Notes: generated by a model from the sequence alone, not told the origin. DNA of 56,262 nucleotides from Saccharicrinis sp050296935 (GCA_050296935.1 JBNKRV010000108.1:1-56262); one strand, 5' to 3'. Positions 1 to 9,317 are shown, counted from the first letter of the stretch. Numbers and translations: made by a program.

Positions 1-80
1 TAAATGATTGATTTACAATATAAATTTTTGAGACATAGCGAGCTATGGTGATAAAATTTAGAGCCGTAAATCGATTATTT
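1..80. repeat. R1 palindromic repeat, partial copy (left edge)
   Basis: This stretch matches 8868-8946 almost base for base. It carries the inner module of the R1 element: arms GATTTAC and GTAAATC around the core palindrome CATAGC-GA-GCTATG at 34-47. The outer arms seen in the fuller copy (CTGAGTTCGAT at its ends) are not visible, either because the window begins inside the element or because only the module is present. The remaining bases to 231 hold no gene that I can support. Confidence 0.7.
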
Positions 81-231
81 TGAATAGTGATTTGAGGTAT
101 ACTTTATACAATACCAATACTTTTATTCCCTTTCTCTAAAAACCTTCTTTAAGTGCATTGGGACTGGATGGTAGTTCTACCGGGAATAATCGCGGGGTAT
201 TGCAGACCGCTCATATTCCTATTTATTGTGT

Positions 232-1056
232 TTAGTTCTTTTCTTTTATCCCATTTTCTGGATATTCGGCATCAAAAATTACTTCTTTTTCAAAACTATT
301 TATACAACTATGAGTTTGAATAAATTCAAAATTTTCAACTTCAAATCCATTTTTAACATTCATATATCCTATGAATTCTTCAATCCCGGCACCGCACATA
401 CCATACCCATTCGAGCCAGGATTAGATTGATGCGAGTAATTAAATATTAAATAAAAATTGTCCCCAACTCTTTTCTGTGCAAGAATTTCGATATCTTCAA
501 TATATTCATTATTTGTGAGCTTACTTAAATCAATTACTTCAAGCTTAATATTATTAATTTCAAGAATTAATTTCGCTTTGGTAGTCCAACTAAAGCTATG
601 TTCTACTTCTATAAATACTGGTAATTTACTTCCGGATTTCATACTCCATTCCATTTTATCTGAACTCCAACCTTTCTTTTGAATAAAAACCTCCTTAGCA
701 TCTACCAAATCAAAATTATCATCGAATGAATATTCAAATAGGTTCTCAGGCACAAATAACTTTAAATAACTTTCGCAAGCGTCGGCATAACATACATTAC
801 CAATCAAAGGAATTTTCTTTCCAATTTTATCATACATATACCACCCATAAACTTTATGAGGAGTCCATCTACTTGGGTACTCACTACAAGACTCTGGTGA
901 TTCCTCAAGATACATTGTAATTGGATACTTATTATTTATAGTTCCTTTATATGTTGTATATCTATCAAATTCTACACTTGATTGAAATGACCATTTTGAT
1001 TGTCCGACTGCTAATTGAGTCAAAAAAAGCATAAAACATATAGTAAGTATTTTCAT
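232..1056 (-). CDS. Secreted protein of unknown function
   Basis: This 274-residue protein begins with a clear signal peptide (MKILTICFMLFLTQLAVGQ), so it is probably exported to the periplasm or outer surface. I do not recognise the family. The mature part is rich in aromatic and acidic residues. It has cysteines in the segments SCSEYP and VCYADACES, and near the C-terminus in GMCGAG and THSCINS, so disulfides are possible. There is no visible lipobox, repeat or T9SS C-terminal domain. The gene stands alone between an R1 repeat and a group II intron remnant, in a poorly conserved part of the window. The coding call rests on length and the signal peptide only. Confidence 0.6.
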   Translation of the reverse strand: MKILTICFMLFLTQLAVGQSKWSFQSSVEFDRYTTYKGTINNKYPITMYLEESPESCSEYPSRWTPHKVYGWYMYDKIGKKIPLIGNVCYADACESYLKLFVPENLFEYSFDDNFDLVDAKEVFIQKKGWSSDKMEWSMKSGSKLPVFIEVEHSFSWTTKAKLILEINNIKLEVIDLSKLTNNEYIEDIEILAQKRVGDNFYLIFNYSHQSNPGSNGYGMCGAGIEEFIGYMNVKNGFEVENFEFIQTHSCINSFEKEVIFDAEYPENGIKEKN

Positions 1057-1174
1057 CTTCTTGGTTAGAGTTTATATTCCGTTTTATTGTAATTATTATA
1101 CTCAGGTCTTGCACTTTGAATTAAACAGTAGAGTATAGTCTACTTTAATTATTGAGACAAAAATAACAATAATT

Positions 1175-1365
1175 AACAGACTATCAGCGCCCCCTTCATC
1201 AAACCGTACAAGAAGTTTTATTCTCGTATTATTATCTGCTATAAGGCGTTCATGATTTTCAATTCCCTCATACGGTTTACCGATAGAGTTCATTACCTGA
1301 TGTTCACAAAAATCCACCCGCCTTAAATATAGCTCATTAGCTAAACGAACCACTCAGAGCTTCTC
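1175..1365 (-). mobile_element. Group II intron remnant (5' ribozyme part)
   Basis: Read on the minus strand, this DNA has the wording typical of the end of domain I in bacterial group II introns: AACCGTATGAGGGAATTG, a variable stem, then TTGTACGGTTTGATGAAGG followed by GGGCGCTG. The two halves CCGTATGAGGG and GTACGGTTTGATG are the usual complementary arms. No reverse transcriptase/maturase ORF follows in the expected direction; the sequence runs into AT-rich DNA near 1130 and then toward the secreted protein gene. The 83-codon ORF across it is only an open frame in the ribozyme, not a protein gene. I judge it a truncated, dead intron. Confidence 0.6.
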
Positions 1366-1441
1366 TTTCTGCCTGAACAAGTAAAAAGTCATCTGAATAA
1401 AAAATTAAAATATATAGTTAGTTCGTAATCACTTCAACTTT

Positions 1442-3724
1442 TTAAGGTTGAGGCGTTTCTGTTTTGTACAGGGGCATTGTAAAACTAAATTGCGATCCAT
1501 TTCCAGGCTTACTAATAACAAATAATTCGCCTCCATTACGGGTAATAAACTCTTTACTTAAAGCCAACCCTATCCCACTTCCTGTTTCCTGATCAGTTGT
1601 TGGGATATACGTTGTTCCTTTTAAATTGATAATTCCTTTAATTGTTTTACTCTTCATACCCATACCATTATCCTTAATCATCACTTCCAGGTAATTATCT
1701 TTATCTAAACATGCGATTTTAATATAGCCTTTTGTTGCCGTAAACTTAATTGCATTTGACAGAATATTACGGATAACTGTTTGCACCATTACCTTATCTG
1801 CATATACTATATAATCAGACTTGTATTGGTATTGAATTGAGATTTTTTTTAATGCTGCAAAATGGCTAACCAGTTTTATATTATCCTGAATAAGCTGATT
1901 CATATTTAGTGGTTCCGGATTAAACTTGATATTGCCCAATTGCGATTTTGACCAGTGCAAAAGGTTATCCATCAGATGGAAGGTATTATTAGCTGATTCA
2001 TTCAACGAATTTAAAGATTTTGAAATCATTTCTTTATCCAGAGAATCCAATCTGTCGGAAAGCATTTGAACTAAGTTTCTAAACCAATACAAAGGATTTC
2101 TAAGCTCATGAGAGATTATGCTGAAAAGTTTCACCTGTTGATCTTTTGATCGTTTTAATTGGGTATTAAGCCTTTCCAGCTCTACATTCTGAAGAGTGAT
2201 ATTATCGTTAAACTGAGTGAGTTTAACATTGGCTTTTTTCTTTTGTAAGAACATGCCATACACAATAAAAACCAAGGCAATGAGTAGACAGAAAAATACA
2301 ATAGCAAAAACAATAAACTGATCTTTCTGCTTAATTATTAACTCTTTAATCCGGCTCTCTTTTTTGAGCACTTCATATTCACGATTTTGTAATGAAAGCT
2401 TGTATTGCGCTTGCAGTTCTGCAATTTTCCGGTTCGTTTCCAGATTAATCATTTCCTTATACAAAACCGTATAGTTTTGGTAAAACTTTAATGCCTCCAG
2501 AGAATTTCCCATGTTTTGATGTATTTCTGACAACATCAGATTAAAATCGGCAATACTTGCATTCACCTCTTCTTTAACCGCAATTTTTAACCCTTTTTGC
2601 GCATATGTAAGCGCTTGCTTAAAGGACTCGGAAGACTTATACACCTCCGCCAGGGATAACAAGGCTTTCATTTCGCCAATGACATATCCAATTTTATGAG
2701 AAAGTTCTAAAGATTCCTGATACTTAAGAATAGCATCTTTGAATATATGCTGTTGATGAAAAATAACACCTTGGTTCTGAATATTTTTTATCTGTCCTTT
2801 TGTGTATCCTATTTCATCGCAAATTTCATTTGATTTTTCAAAACAAACCATGGCACTATCCAAAGCATTTATATCTAACAATACCTCGCCCAGATTTTTT
2901 AATGATTTAGCTACGCCCTCTTTGTAATTCATTTCACAACGTGCTTTTAAGGCTTGTCTGTGAAATTGAATTGCCTTTTTATAATCTTTAAATTCCTGAT
3001 AAATATTGCCCAGGTGATTAAATGTGGTGGCCAACACTATTTTGTTACTTTTCCCACTAATTAAATTCTCTGAAATCAGAAAATGTTCCAGCGATTCAGG
3101 ATAATCGCCAATTGTTTTAAAATGCTTACCTATTTTATTGTGTAAGGCAACTATTCCAATGGTATCTCCTATTTCTTCAGCCAATTGAAGCCCCTGCTTA
3201 TAATACTGTAACGATTCGCTAAAATTACCTTTGGAGTGATAATACTTTCCCATATAATTCAAGGCTTTAACCTTGTGAATCTCAAAATTATACCGGGTAG
3301 CTAATTGATACGCTTCTTTAAAGAGTATTAAGGCTTTATTAAAATCTGCCCAATTATAATAAACCTCACCAATATTTAAGATCGCTTCAGTTAAACCGAA
3401 TTTATGATTCTGATTAGCATAAATCTCCCGTGCTTTCTCAAAATAAATAAGTGCCAGATTTGTATTCCCTTGCAAAGCAGTCTGAGTTCCGGAAAGCATC
3501 ATAATCTCCGCATATATCGTATCTTTTTTATTACCCGAATAGCAATTATATGCTTTTTGCAAATAGTAAGCTGAACTATCCGAATGTTGAAACTGAAATT
3601 TTCTTAACCGGCATAAAATATTTCTTTGCTGATCTATAGAAGTGTTATCCGCCTTTACATACGTATAAAAACAACATACCTGTAAGGTAAAAACAATTGT
3701 TTTTAAAAATAACTCTCTACGCAT
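1442..3724 (-). CDS. TPR-containing sensor histidine kinase
   Basis: This 760-residue membrane kinase has a signal or anchor sequence at 1-25. Tandem tetratricopeptide repeats follow over roughly residues 45-430 (motifs such as NLGNIYQEF-type helices and ALSYAQKGL-like turns). A coiled segment comes next, then a transmembrane helix near 465-490 (FIVFAIVFFCLLIALVFIVY). The kinase core has the H-box SHELRNPLYW, N-box IRNILSNAIKF, G1 DNGMGM and G2 GSGIGLALSKEF. The periplasmic TPR part is expected to sense a ligand or partner protein. The gene starts 3 bases after the stop of the response regulator, so the two form an operon and a cognate pair. All catalytic boxes look intact. The signal is unknown; divergent neighbours suggest, weakly, a nutrient cue. 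Confidence 0.93.
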   Translation of the reverse strand: MRRELFLKTIVFTLQVCCFYTYVKADNTSIDQQRNILCRLRKFQFQHSDSSAYYLQKAYNCYSGNKKDTIYAEIMMLSGTQTALQGNTNLALIYFEKAREIYANQNHKFGLTEAILNIGEVYYNWADFNKALILFKEAYQLATRYNFEIHKVKALNYMGKYYHSKGNFSESLQYYKQGLQLAEEIGDTIGIVALHNKIGKHFKTIGDYPESLEHFLISENLISGKSNKIVLATTFNHLGNIYQEFKDYKKAIQFHRQALKARCEMNYKEGVAKSLKNLGEVLLDINALDSAMVCFEKSNEICDEIGYTKGQIKNIQNQGVIFHQQHIFKDAILKYQESLELSHKIGYVIGEMKALLSLAEVYKSSESFKQALTYAQKGLKIAVKEEVNASIADFNLMLSEIHQNMGNSLEALKFYQNYTVLYKEMINLETNRKIAELQAQYKLSLQNREYEVLKKESRIKELIIKQKDQFIVFAIVFFCLLIALVFIVYGMFLQKKKANVKLTQFNDNITLQNVELERLNTQLKRSKDQQVKLFSIISHELRNPLYWFRNLVQMLSDRLDSLDKEMISKSLNSLNESANNTFHLMDNLLHWSKSQLGNIKFNPEPLNMNQLIQDNIKLVSHFAALKKISIQYQYKSDYIVYADKVMVQTVIRNILSNAIKFTATKGYIKIACLDKDNYLEVMIKDNGMGMKSKTIKGIINLKGTTYIPTTDQETGSGIGLALSKEFITRNGGELFVISKPGNGSQFSFTMPLYKTETPQP

Positions 3725-3727
3725 TAA

Positions 3728-4363
3728 CTATTGAATAACATTATGAGATAAAGCATATTTAGTAAGCTCAACATTATTGGTAAGATTCAGCTTTTTAAGG
3801 ATATTGTTACGGTGATTGCTTAATGTATTCTTACTTATCATTAAACTTTCTGATATTTCATCTTTTGATTTACCAGAAGCTAATAAATACATAACCTGGT
3901 ACTCCCTATCTGTTAAATTTTCCAAATCTACTTGCTTATTATCTCCTAAAACAAACTGATTCGCAAAAAAATACTCCTGAGCCTTGGTTAAATACTTTTT
4001 ACCTTGCGATGCATTGGTTACCGCTTTTATCAATTCTTCCGGATCTTCTTCTTTATTAATATATGCCATAGCCCCTGATTTTAACATACGGGCAGCTAAT
4101 TGATCATCAGTATTCATTGTAAACACAACAATCGGAATGTTTTTTTTATGCTCTTTAATAGCTGCTACTAGTTTAATGGAATTGATACCAGGCATATTCA
4201 CATCTACAATAGCCACATCATAATGATTTTCATTAATCATTGATAATAGTTCGTTTCCATTATCCGTTTCGGCTTGTATTTGTATATCAGAACCAATTTG
4301 AAAAATCAATTGTAAACCGGTTCTTACTACCGCATGGTCATCAGCAATTATTACAGTTATCAT
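3728..4363 (-). CDS. NarL/LuxR-family response regulator
   Basis: The 211-residue protein has a receiver domain (about 1-120). The acidic pair DDH is at the start, the phosphoacceptor Asp lies in VAIVDVNMPG, and the conserved Thr and Lys lie in VVFTMN and INKEED. A LuxR-type helix-turn-helix follows at about 145-205 (LTDREYQVMYLLASGKS, then a recognition helix ending NHRNNILKKLNL). It is the first gene of a two-gene operon with the TPR histidine kinase and should receive phosphate from it. It is transcribed divergently from the TonB receptor/phytase pair, so that pair is a possible target, but no binding site can be assigned from sequence alone. Confidence 0.93.
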   Translation of the reverse strand: MITVIIADDHAVVRTGLQLIFQIGSDIQIQAETDNGNELLSMINENHYDVAIVDVNMPGINSIKLVAAIKEHKKNIPIVVFTMNTDDQLAARMLKSGAMAYINKEEDPEELIKAVTNASQGKKYLTKAQEYFFANQFVLGDNKQVDLENLTDREYQVMYLLASGKSKDEISESLMISKNTLSNHRNNILKKLNLTNNVELTKYALSHNVIQ

Positions 4364-4562
4364 TTTTTATAAACATGAAGAATAAAACAAAAGTACCTTC
4401 CTTAAGTCAATACACTTTTTCCTACGTGTTAATATATCATTAATAATAGCCGCCTTGATTAAGTAATCTTTATCAATCTCTACTTCATATGCCTGTCTAA
4501 ATGAAAGACAAACACTTCTATCATCATTAAAATCAACACTTAAGCAGCATCTTGAATTTTGA

Positions 4563-4581
4563 CATAGTAAAAAGTACTATG
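4563..4581. promoter_or_regulatory. AraR-like operator before the TonB receptor
   Basis: The plus strand reads CATAGTA-AAAAG-TACTATG. Its reverse complement contains ATAGTACTTTTTACTAT, which is identical over 17 bases, spacer included, to the palindrome in front of araA at 15373-15389. It lies 112 bases before the receptor ATG at 4694; the araA copy lies about 92 bases before its ATG. A related TAGTA-N5-TACTA site sits in front of araR. The identity and matching position make it a strong candidate AraR site. Binding is inferred, not shown. Confidence 0.65.
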
Positions 4582-4693
4582 CCCGTCTGTGCATTCGCAC
4601 TATTGCTGAAGAAAGCTATCTCGCCTAACATTGCAATGAATTTTAAGACGATTTAAACATCAAAACATAAACTATAAATTGGAATTTCAAGAA

Positions 4694-7528
4694 ATGAAAA
4701 AACAACTGCTTTTTATTGCATTCCTGGTATTAGGATTTTGTTCACTAAATGCTCAAAACGGAAATATCAGAGGTAGAGTTTTAGACAGCAACAACTTATC
4801 TTTGCCTGGAGCTAGTATTTATACCGATGATTTTGTAATTGGTACTTTTACGGATGTAAACGGAAATTATGTAATTACTAACGTTGAAGCTGGAACCTAT
4901 CAATTAAAAGTTTCCTATATCGGTTTTGAACCTTCAGAATTAGAAGTTACTGTTAAGCCAGGACAAACTACGGTTTTAGATTTTAAAATGGATCCGGGTG
5001 TGGGGATTCAGGAAGTAACTGTCTCTGCCGGATTACAAGGTCAGTCAAAAGCGCTAAACCAACAAAAAAACAGTGCTAACATTACTAATGTAATTGCATC
5101 AGATCAAATAGGTAAATTCCCTGATGCCAATATTGGCGATGCTCTAAAGCGTATTCCCGGTATTAATGTGCAGTACGACCAAGGTGAGGCTCGTTTTGGT
5201 AATATTCGTGGTACAGCGCCTCAATACAATTCAGTTACCATTAATGGAGAACGTATTCCTTCTGCTGAGGCTGAAGTTCGTGAGATTCAGTTAGACCTAG
5301 TTCCTTCTGAAATGATTCAGATGGTGGAAGTTAATAAAGCTGTTACGCCAGATATGGATGCAGATGCCATTGGTGGATCAATAAACCTTGTAACCATTGC
5401 GGAACCCTACAAAAGACGTTTTACGGGTTCTTTTGGTTCCGGATATAATTATTTAGCAGGAGAGCCTACTTTTGTTGGGAATCTTATTTATGGAGATCGC
5501 TTTTTGAATGAAAAATTAGGTATGATTTTAAGTGCTTCATTCCATAACAACAAATTAGGATCAGATAACGTGGAAGCTGAATGGGATGGCCACGAAGAAG
5601 ATTATTACCTGAGCGAAGTCCAAGTACGCCAATACTACTTACAACGTATTCGCCAGAGTTATTCAGCCTCTTTCGATCTTAAACTAAACGAAGATCACAC
5701 CTTATTTTTAAAGGGCATTTATAACCGTCGTAAAGACTGGGAAAACAGATACAGAAATGTTTTTAAACCGGTAGATGAACCAACTGGAAATTATTATCCA
5801 GCAGAAGTATATGATGGTCCTGGGGAAGATGATATTGAAGGCACTGATGATGATGAATATGAGGAAACTGAAATTGCCAGAGAAACTAAATCCGGAGCTA
5901 ATGATAAGAATGCCCGTTTAGAGGATCAGCAAATGATGCAGTTTGCTTTAAGTGGTGAACATTTATTTGGAATCGTTAAAACAGATTGGGGTCTTTCTTA
6001 TTCTAAAGCATCTGAAGACAGACCGCAAGAAAGATACCTTGAAATGACCATTGAAGGTGAAGACATTTTTTATGATGCATCAAACACAAGAAAGCCATTT
6101 ATGACCTTAGATCCATCTTTACAGGATTTAAATGGCGATTGGGAAGTAAATGAACTCACTGAAGAAAATCAATATACAGAAGATATTGATGTTGTGGCTC
6201 GTTTAAACTTTGAAATTCCTTTAGCTAATGGTTCATTTAAAAGTTCATTAAAATTTGGTGGGAAATATAAATCCAAAGAAAAAAAGAGAGATAACGACTT
6301 TTACGAATATTCACCACTAAACGAAGATGAATTCCTTGCCAACGCATTGAATAGTAAAAAAAACTGGTCAAAAGATGATTTTATGCCAGGAGATAAATAT
6401 GATGTGGGTTCATTTGTTTCTAAGGAATTTGTTGGTAGATTGAATTTGCAAGATGAAACACAGTTCGAAAAAGAAATTGATTGGTCTGAATTAGCAGGAA
6501 ACTATAACGCAAAAGAAAAAGTTTCTGCAGGATATATCATGTTAAATCAACAATTGGGAGAAAAACTATCTGTCATTGTTGGTGCCAGAATCGAACACAC
6601 TAAAACTGAAGGCGAAGGTTTTATTTATGATGATGAAGCAAATGATGATACCGACCCTCGCGTTGCAACTGGTGTATTGGAAAACAATTATACCAATGTG
6701 CTTCCAAATTTCCATATACGTTATAATCTGGATAAAAACACGGTTTTAAGAACAGCATTTACTTCAACTATTGCTCGTCCAGGGTATTTTGATTTAATTC
6801 CTTATGTTCAAATTGAAGATAATGAAGAGATTTCTCTAGGTAATCCTGGTCTGGAACCAACTAAATCTAACAACATCGATATTATGATGGAGCACTATTT
6901 TAAGTCTATTGGTATTGTATCAGGAGGTTTCTTTTATAAGGATATTAAAGATTTTATTGTTGATGAGCGTAAATCTGATGTTGATATGAATGGTGATGCC
7001 AACGGAACAGGAACCATATACGAAAAGTATAAAAGACCTATCAACGGTGGAGATGCTAAACTATGGGGTCTTGAATTTGCAGTTCAGCGTCAACTGAACT
7101 TCTTACCTGGTTTTTTAAACGGATTTGGAGTATATGCAAACTATACCTATACCCATACTAAAATCACGAACTTTAATATTGAAGATCGCGAAAACGAAGA
7201 TTTAGTAATGCCTGGATCTCCTGAGCATACTTTAAACGCATCTTTATCATACGAATTAAAGAAGTTTTCAGGAAGATTATCATACAATTATGCCAGTGAT
7301 TTTATTGATGAAGTTGGTGATAGTAAGTTTAATGACATCTACTACGATGCCGTAACATACATGGATTTAAATCTTACTTATAACCTAAATGAAAATTACT
7401 TATTTTATGCTGATCTCAACAATTTATTAAATCAGCCATTAAGATATTTTCAGGGTAAAAGTAACCGATCTTACCAAATGGAATACTACGGTATGACAGT
7501 TAAAGCTGGTGTAAAAGTTAACTTTTAA
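4694..7528 (+). CDS. TonB-dependent receptor (phytase-linked)
   Basis: This outer-membrane active transporter is 944 residues from the ATG at 4694. An upstream TTG start at 4679 is open but would place five residues before the signal peptide MKKQLLFIAFLVLGFCSLNAQ, so I prefer the ATG. Domains: CarboxypepD-regulatory-like fold at about 25-110 (GRVLDSNNLSLPGASIY), plug at about 130-240 (IPGINVQYDQGEARFGNIRG), then a 22-strand-type barrel ending in VKAGVKVNF with a terminal aromatic residue. The plug resembles the Xanthomonas/Caulobacter carbohydrate-type TonB receptor group. No SusD follows; a phytase lipoprotein gene lies 122 bases downstream, so the pair may capture inositol phosphates or their products. 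An acidic loop near residue 380 is notable. The AraR-like site upstream suggests carbon-source control. Confidence 0.9.
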   Translation: MKKQLLFIAFLVLGFCSLNAQNGNIRGRVLDSNNLSLPGASIYTDDFVIGTFTDVNGNYVITNVEAGTYQLKVSYIGFEPSELEVTVKPGQTTVLDFKMDPGVGIQEVTVSAGLQGQSKALNQQKNSANITNVIASDQIGKFPDANIGDALKRIPGINVQYDQGEARFGNIRGTAPQYNSVTINGERIPSAEAEVREIQLDLVPSEMIQMVEVNKAVTPDMDADAIGGSINLVTIAEPYKRRFTGSFGSGYNYLAGEPTFVGNLIYGDRFLNEKLGMILSASFHNNKLGSDNVEAEWDGHEEDYYLSEVQVRQYYLQRIRQSYSASFDLKLNEDHTLFLKGIYNRRKDWENRYRNVFKPVDEPTGNYYPAEVYDGPGEDDIEGTDDDEYEETEIARETKSGANDKNARLEDQQMMQFALSGEHLFGIVKTDWGLSYSKASEDRPQERYLEMTIEGEDIFYDASNTRKPFMTLDPSLQDLNGDWEVNELTEENQYTEDIDVVARLNFEIPLANGSFKSSLKFGGKYKSKEKKRDNDFYEYSPLNEDEFLANALNSKKNWSKDDFMPGDKYDVGSFVSKEFVGRLNLQDETQFEKEIDWSELAGNYNAKEKVSAGYIMLNQQLGEKLSVIVGARIEHTKTEGEGFIYDDEANDDTDPRVATGVLENNYTNVLPNFHIRYNLDKNTVLRTAFTSTIARPGYFDLIPYVQIEDNEEISLGNPGLEPTKSNNIDIMMEHYFKSIGIVSGGFFYKDIKDFIVDERKSDVDMNGDANGTGTIYEKYKRPINGGDAKLWGLEFAVQRQLNFLPGFLNGFGVYANYTYTHTKITNFNIEDRENEDLVMPGSPEHTLNASLSYELKKFSGRLSYNYASDFIDEVGDSKFNDIYYDAVTYMDLNLTYNLNENYLFYADLNNLLNQPLRYFQGKSNRSYQMEYYGMTVKAGVKVNF

Positions 7529-7650
7529 TTATGAGTTTGTTGGATGAGAATATTCATATCCAACATTCTTTATACAAGCAGAAATTTTTATTTTACATTT
7601 CAATGTGATTCAGAATACAATCTGGATTCCCTTTGAAAAACATAATTCAT

Positions 7651-8826
7651 ATGAAGATACTTTCAATATTCACATTATTATTGCTTTTAGGTGTAATTTC
7701 ATCATGTAATCAAACACATAAAAAGCAATCTGATAAAACAGAAGAAAGCTCTGTGAATTCAGAACAAGCAGAGCGAAATAAAGAAGCCAGAGAAGATTCT
7801 ATTAAAATGGCTGAAGCAGTAAGCTTAAAATCTAAATTTACAAATATTACTGAGGCGGATTACGAAACTATTCCTGTTGTCTCGGAGCATGGCGAGGATG
7901 CTGCCGATGATCCTGCTATTTGGGTAAACAAAAGCAATCCTGCCAAAAGTTTAATTATTGGTACTAATAAAAAAGCTGGCTTACATGTTTACACGCTACA
8001 AGGTGAAGAACTTCAGTTTATTAAAATAGGTAAGATTAACAATGCCGATGTGAGTTACAATTTTAAGTGGAAAGAACAACAAACAGATATCATTGCCGGA
8101 AGTAATCGCTCTTACAATGGTGTTGATGTATTGGCTATTGATAAAACCAACCTTAGATTAGTGGAAAAACCAGTTTGTTCTATCCCCTCTTCTGTTGATG
8201 ATGTTTACGGACTTTGTATGTACCACGATACCCAAGCAAATAAGCACTATGTATATGTAAACGGTAAAAACGGTGTAATTGAGCAATGGTATTTAAACAA
8301 TAGTACCGATTCGGTATATGCTGAACTGGTTCGTACTTTAAAAGTAAACAGTCAACCTGAGGGAATGGTGGTTGATCCGCTTACCAATATATTATATGTA
8401 GGTGTTGAAGAAGAAGCTATTTTTAAATTTGATGCCCATGCCAATGGTGATACAACATCTGAGGTAATTACTTCTTCAAGTATGCAAAACAACAAGGATA
8501 TAAGTTATGATATCGAAGGATTAGCTATCTATCGTATCTCAGAAGACGAAGGTTATTTAATTGCTTCCAGTCAGGGTAGTTTTTCGTATGCTGTTTTTGA
8601 TTTAAGCGAGCAAAATAACTATATCACCAGTTTTGTGGTAAATAACAAAACCTACGATGGCATTGATGAAACAGATGGTTTGGATGTGAGTCCTGTCCCC
8701 ATGGGTGATGCTTTTCCTAAAGGTATATTTGTGGCACAGGATGGTTTTAATATGGATGGAAAATCCAGTGTCAACCAAAATTTTAAAATTGTTTCTTTCG
8801 AAAAGATTCTTCCATTCCTGAAGTAA
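7651..8826 (+). CDS. 3-phytase, beta-propeller type, lipoprotein
   Basis: The protein is 391 residues from the ATG at 7651. A TTG at 7633 is also open but precedes the signal peptide, so the ATG is preferred. The N-terminus MKILSIFTLLLLLGVISSC is a lipoprotein signal with the lipidated Cys after ISS. A charged linker of about 45 residues follows, then the beta-propeller phytase fold. Landmarks are DAADDPAIWVN, NNADVSYNF, DDVYGLCMY, QPEGMVVDP, YDIEGLAIYR, DETDGLDV and GIFVAQDGFN, the acidic blade motifs that hold calcium in this family. The enzyme releases phosphate from myo-inositol hexakisphosphate outside the inner membrane. It follows a TonB receptor, a pairing known from several Gram-negative bacteria. 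No terminator is obvious; R1 begins 5 bases after the stop. Confidence 0.9.
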   Translation: MKILSIFTLLLLLGVISSCNQTHKKQSDKTEESSVNSEQAERNKEAREDSIKMAEAVSLKSKFTNITEADYETIPVVSEHGEDAADDPAIWVNKSNPAKSLIIGTNKKAGLHVYTLQGEELQFIKIGKINNADVSYNFKWKEQQTDIIAGSNRSYNGVDVLAIDKTNLRLVEKPVCSIPSSVDDVYGLCMYHDTQANKHYVYVNGKNGVIEQWYLNNSTDSVYAELVRTLKVNSQPEGMVVDPLTNILYVGVEEEAIFKFDAHANGDTTSEVITSSSMQNNKDISYDIEGLAIYRISEDEGYLIASSQGSFSYAVFDLSEQNNYITSFVVNNKTYDGIDETDGLDVSPVPMGDAFPKGIFVAQDGFNMDGKSSVNQNFKIVSFEKILPFLK

Positions 8827-8830
8827 TAGC

Positions 8831-9089
8831 CTGAGTTCGATTAAAATTAGCGAGCTCAAAATTCAGTAAATGATTGATTTACAATATGAATTTTTGAGAC
8901 ATAGCGAGCTATGGTGATAAAATTTAGAGCCGTAAATCGATTATTTACTGAAAAGCTATGAATGTCACTTATAAATACCGATTTTCTGCGTCATATTTGC
9001 TTACCATAGCCCGGCTATGCTTTCGCAAACATTCCTTAAAACTCAATATTTATAAGCGATTTGAGCCATTAATTTTATATCGAACTCAG
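8831..9089. repeat. R1 palindromic repeat, full copy
   Basis: This 259-bp element is bounded by inverted ends, CTGAGTTCGAT at 8831-8841 and ATCGAACTCAG at 9079-9089. Inside are two palindromic modules. The first spans CAGTAAAT (8864) to ATTTACTG (8950), with inner arms GATTTAC/GTAAATC and core CATAGC-GA-GCTATG at 8900-8913. The second spans TATAAATA (8970) to TATTTATA (9054), with core CATAGC-CCG-GCTATG at 9005-9019. It has no ORF. A shorter inverted copy is at 24391-24582, a diverged one at 20803-21023, and module 1 alone at 1-80. It behaves like a MITE or a paired REP element. Confidence 0.85.
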
Positions 9090-9110
9090 GTTATTAACCA
9101 ACCTTAGATA

Positions 9111-9249
9111 GTGTTCGTCTATAAAGTCCAACTACTGCGTTGTTGCTCAAAATCCAGATCCTCATATACCATAGTATACTGCGGTTTGAATTTTTCACAC
9201 GCCTTGTATTTAAAATTTATAGCCCAAACCCCACTTTATGGACAGGCAA
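9111..9249. repeat. R2 repeat, long copy
   Basis: The element starts GTTCGTCTATAAAGTCC and ends ACTTTATGGACAGGC, so its ends are imperfect inverted repeats (GTCTATAAAGTC against GTCCATAAAGT). The interior contains TGCGTTGTTGCTCAAAATCC and TTCACACGCCTTGTATTTAAA. The same 140-bp unit recurs in opposite orientation at 36148-36288, and an internally deleted 43-bp form is at 30211-30253. It lies 21 bases after the R1 copy. The 69-codon open frame across it is not a gene. Confidence 0.82.
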
Positions 9250-9317
9250 CAGAAGCATATAAATTGAAAACACACAATGTACTGAGTGAAGCTATTCAGG
9301 ACTTACAAATAAATTCA

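Noticed and set aside
1102..1353. 83-codon minus-strand ORF as a protein gene
   Set aside because: The underlying DNA has group II intron ribozyme motifs, and the translation matches no protein pattern.
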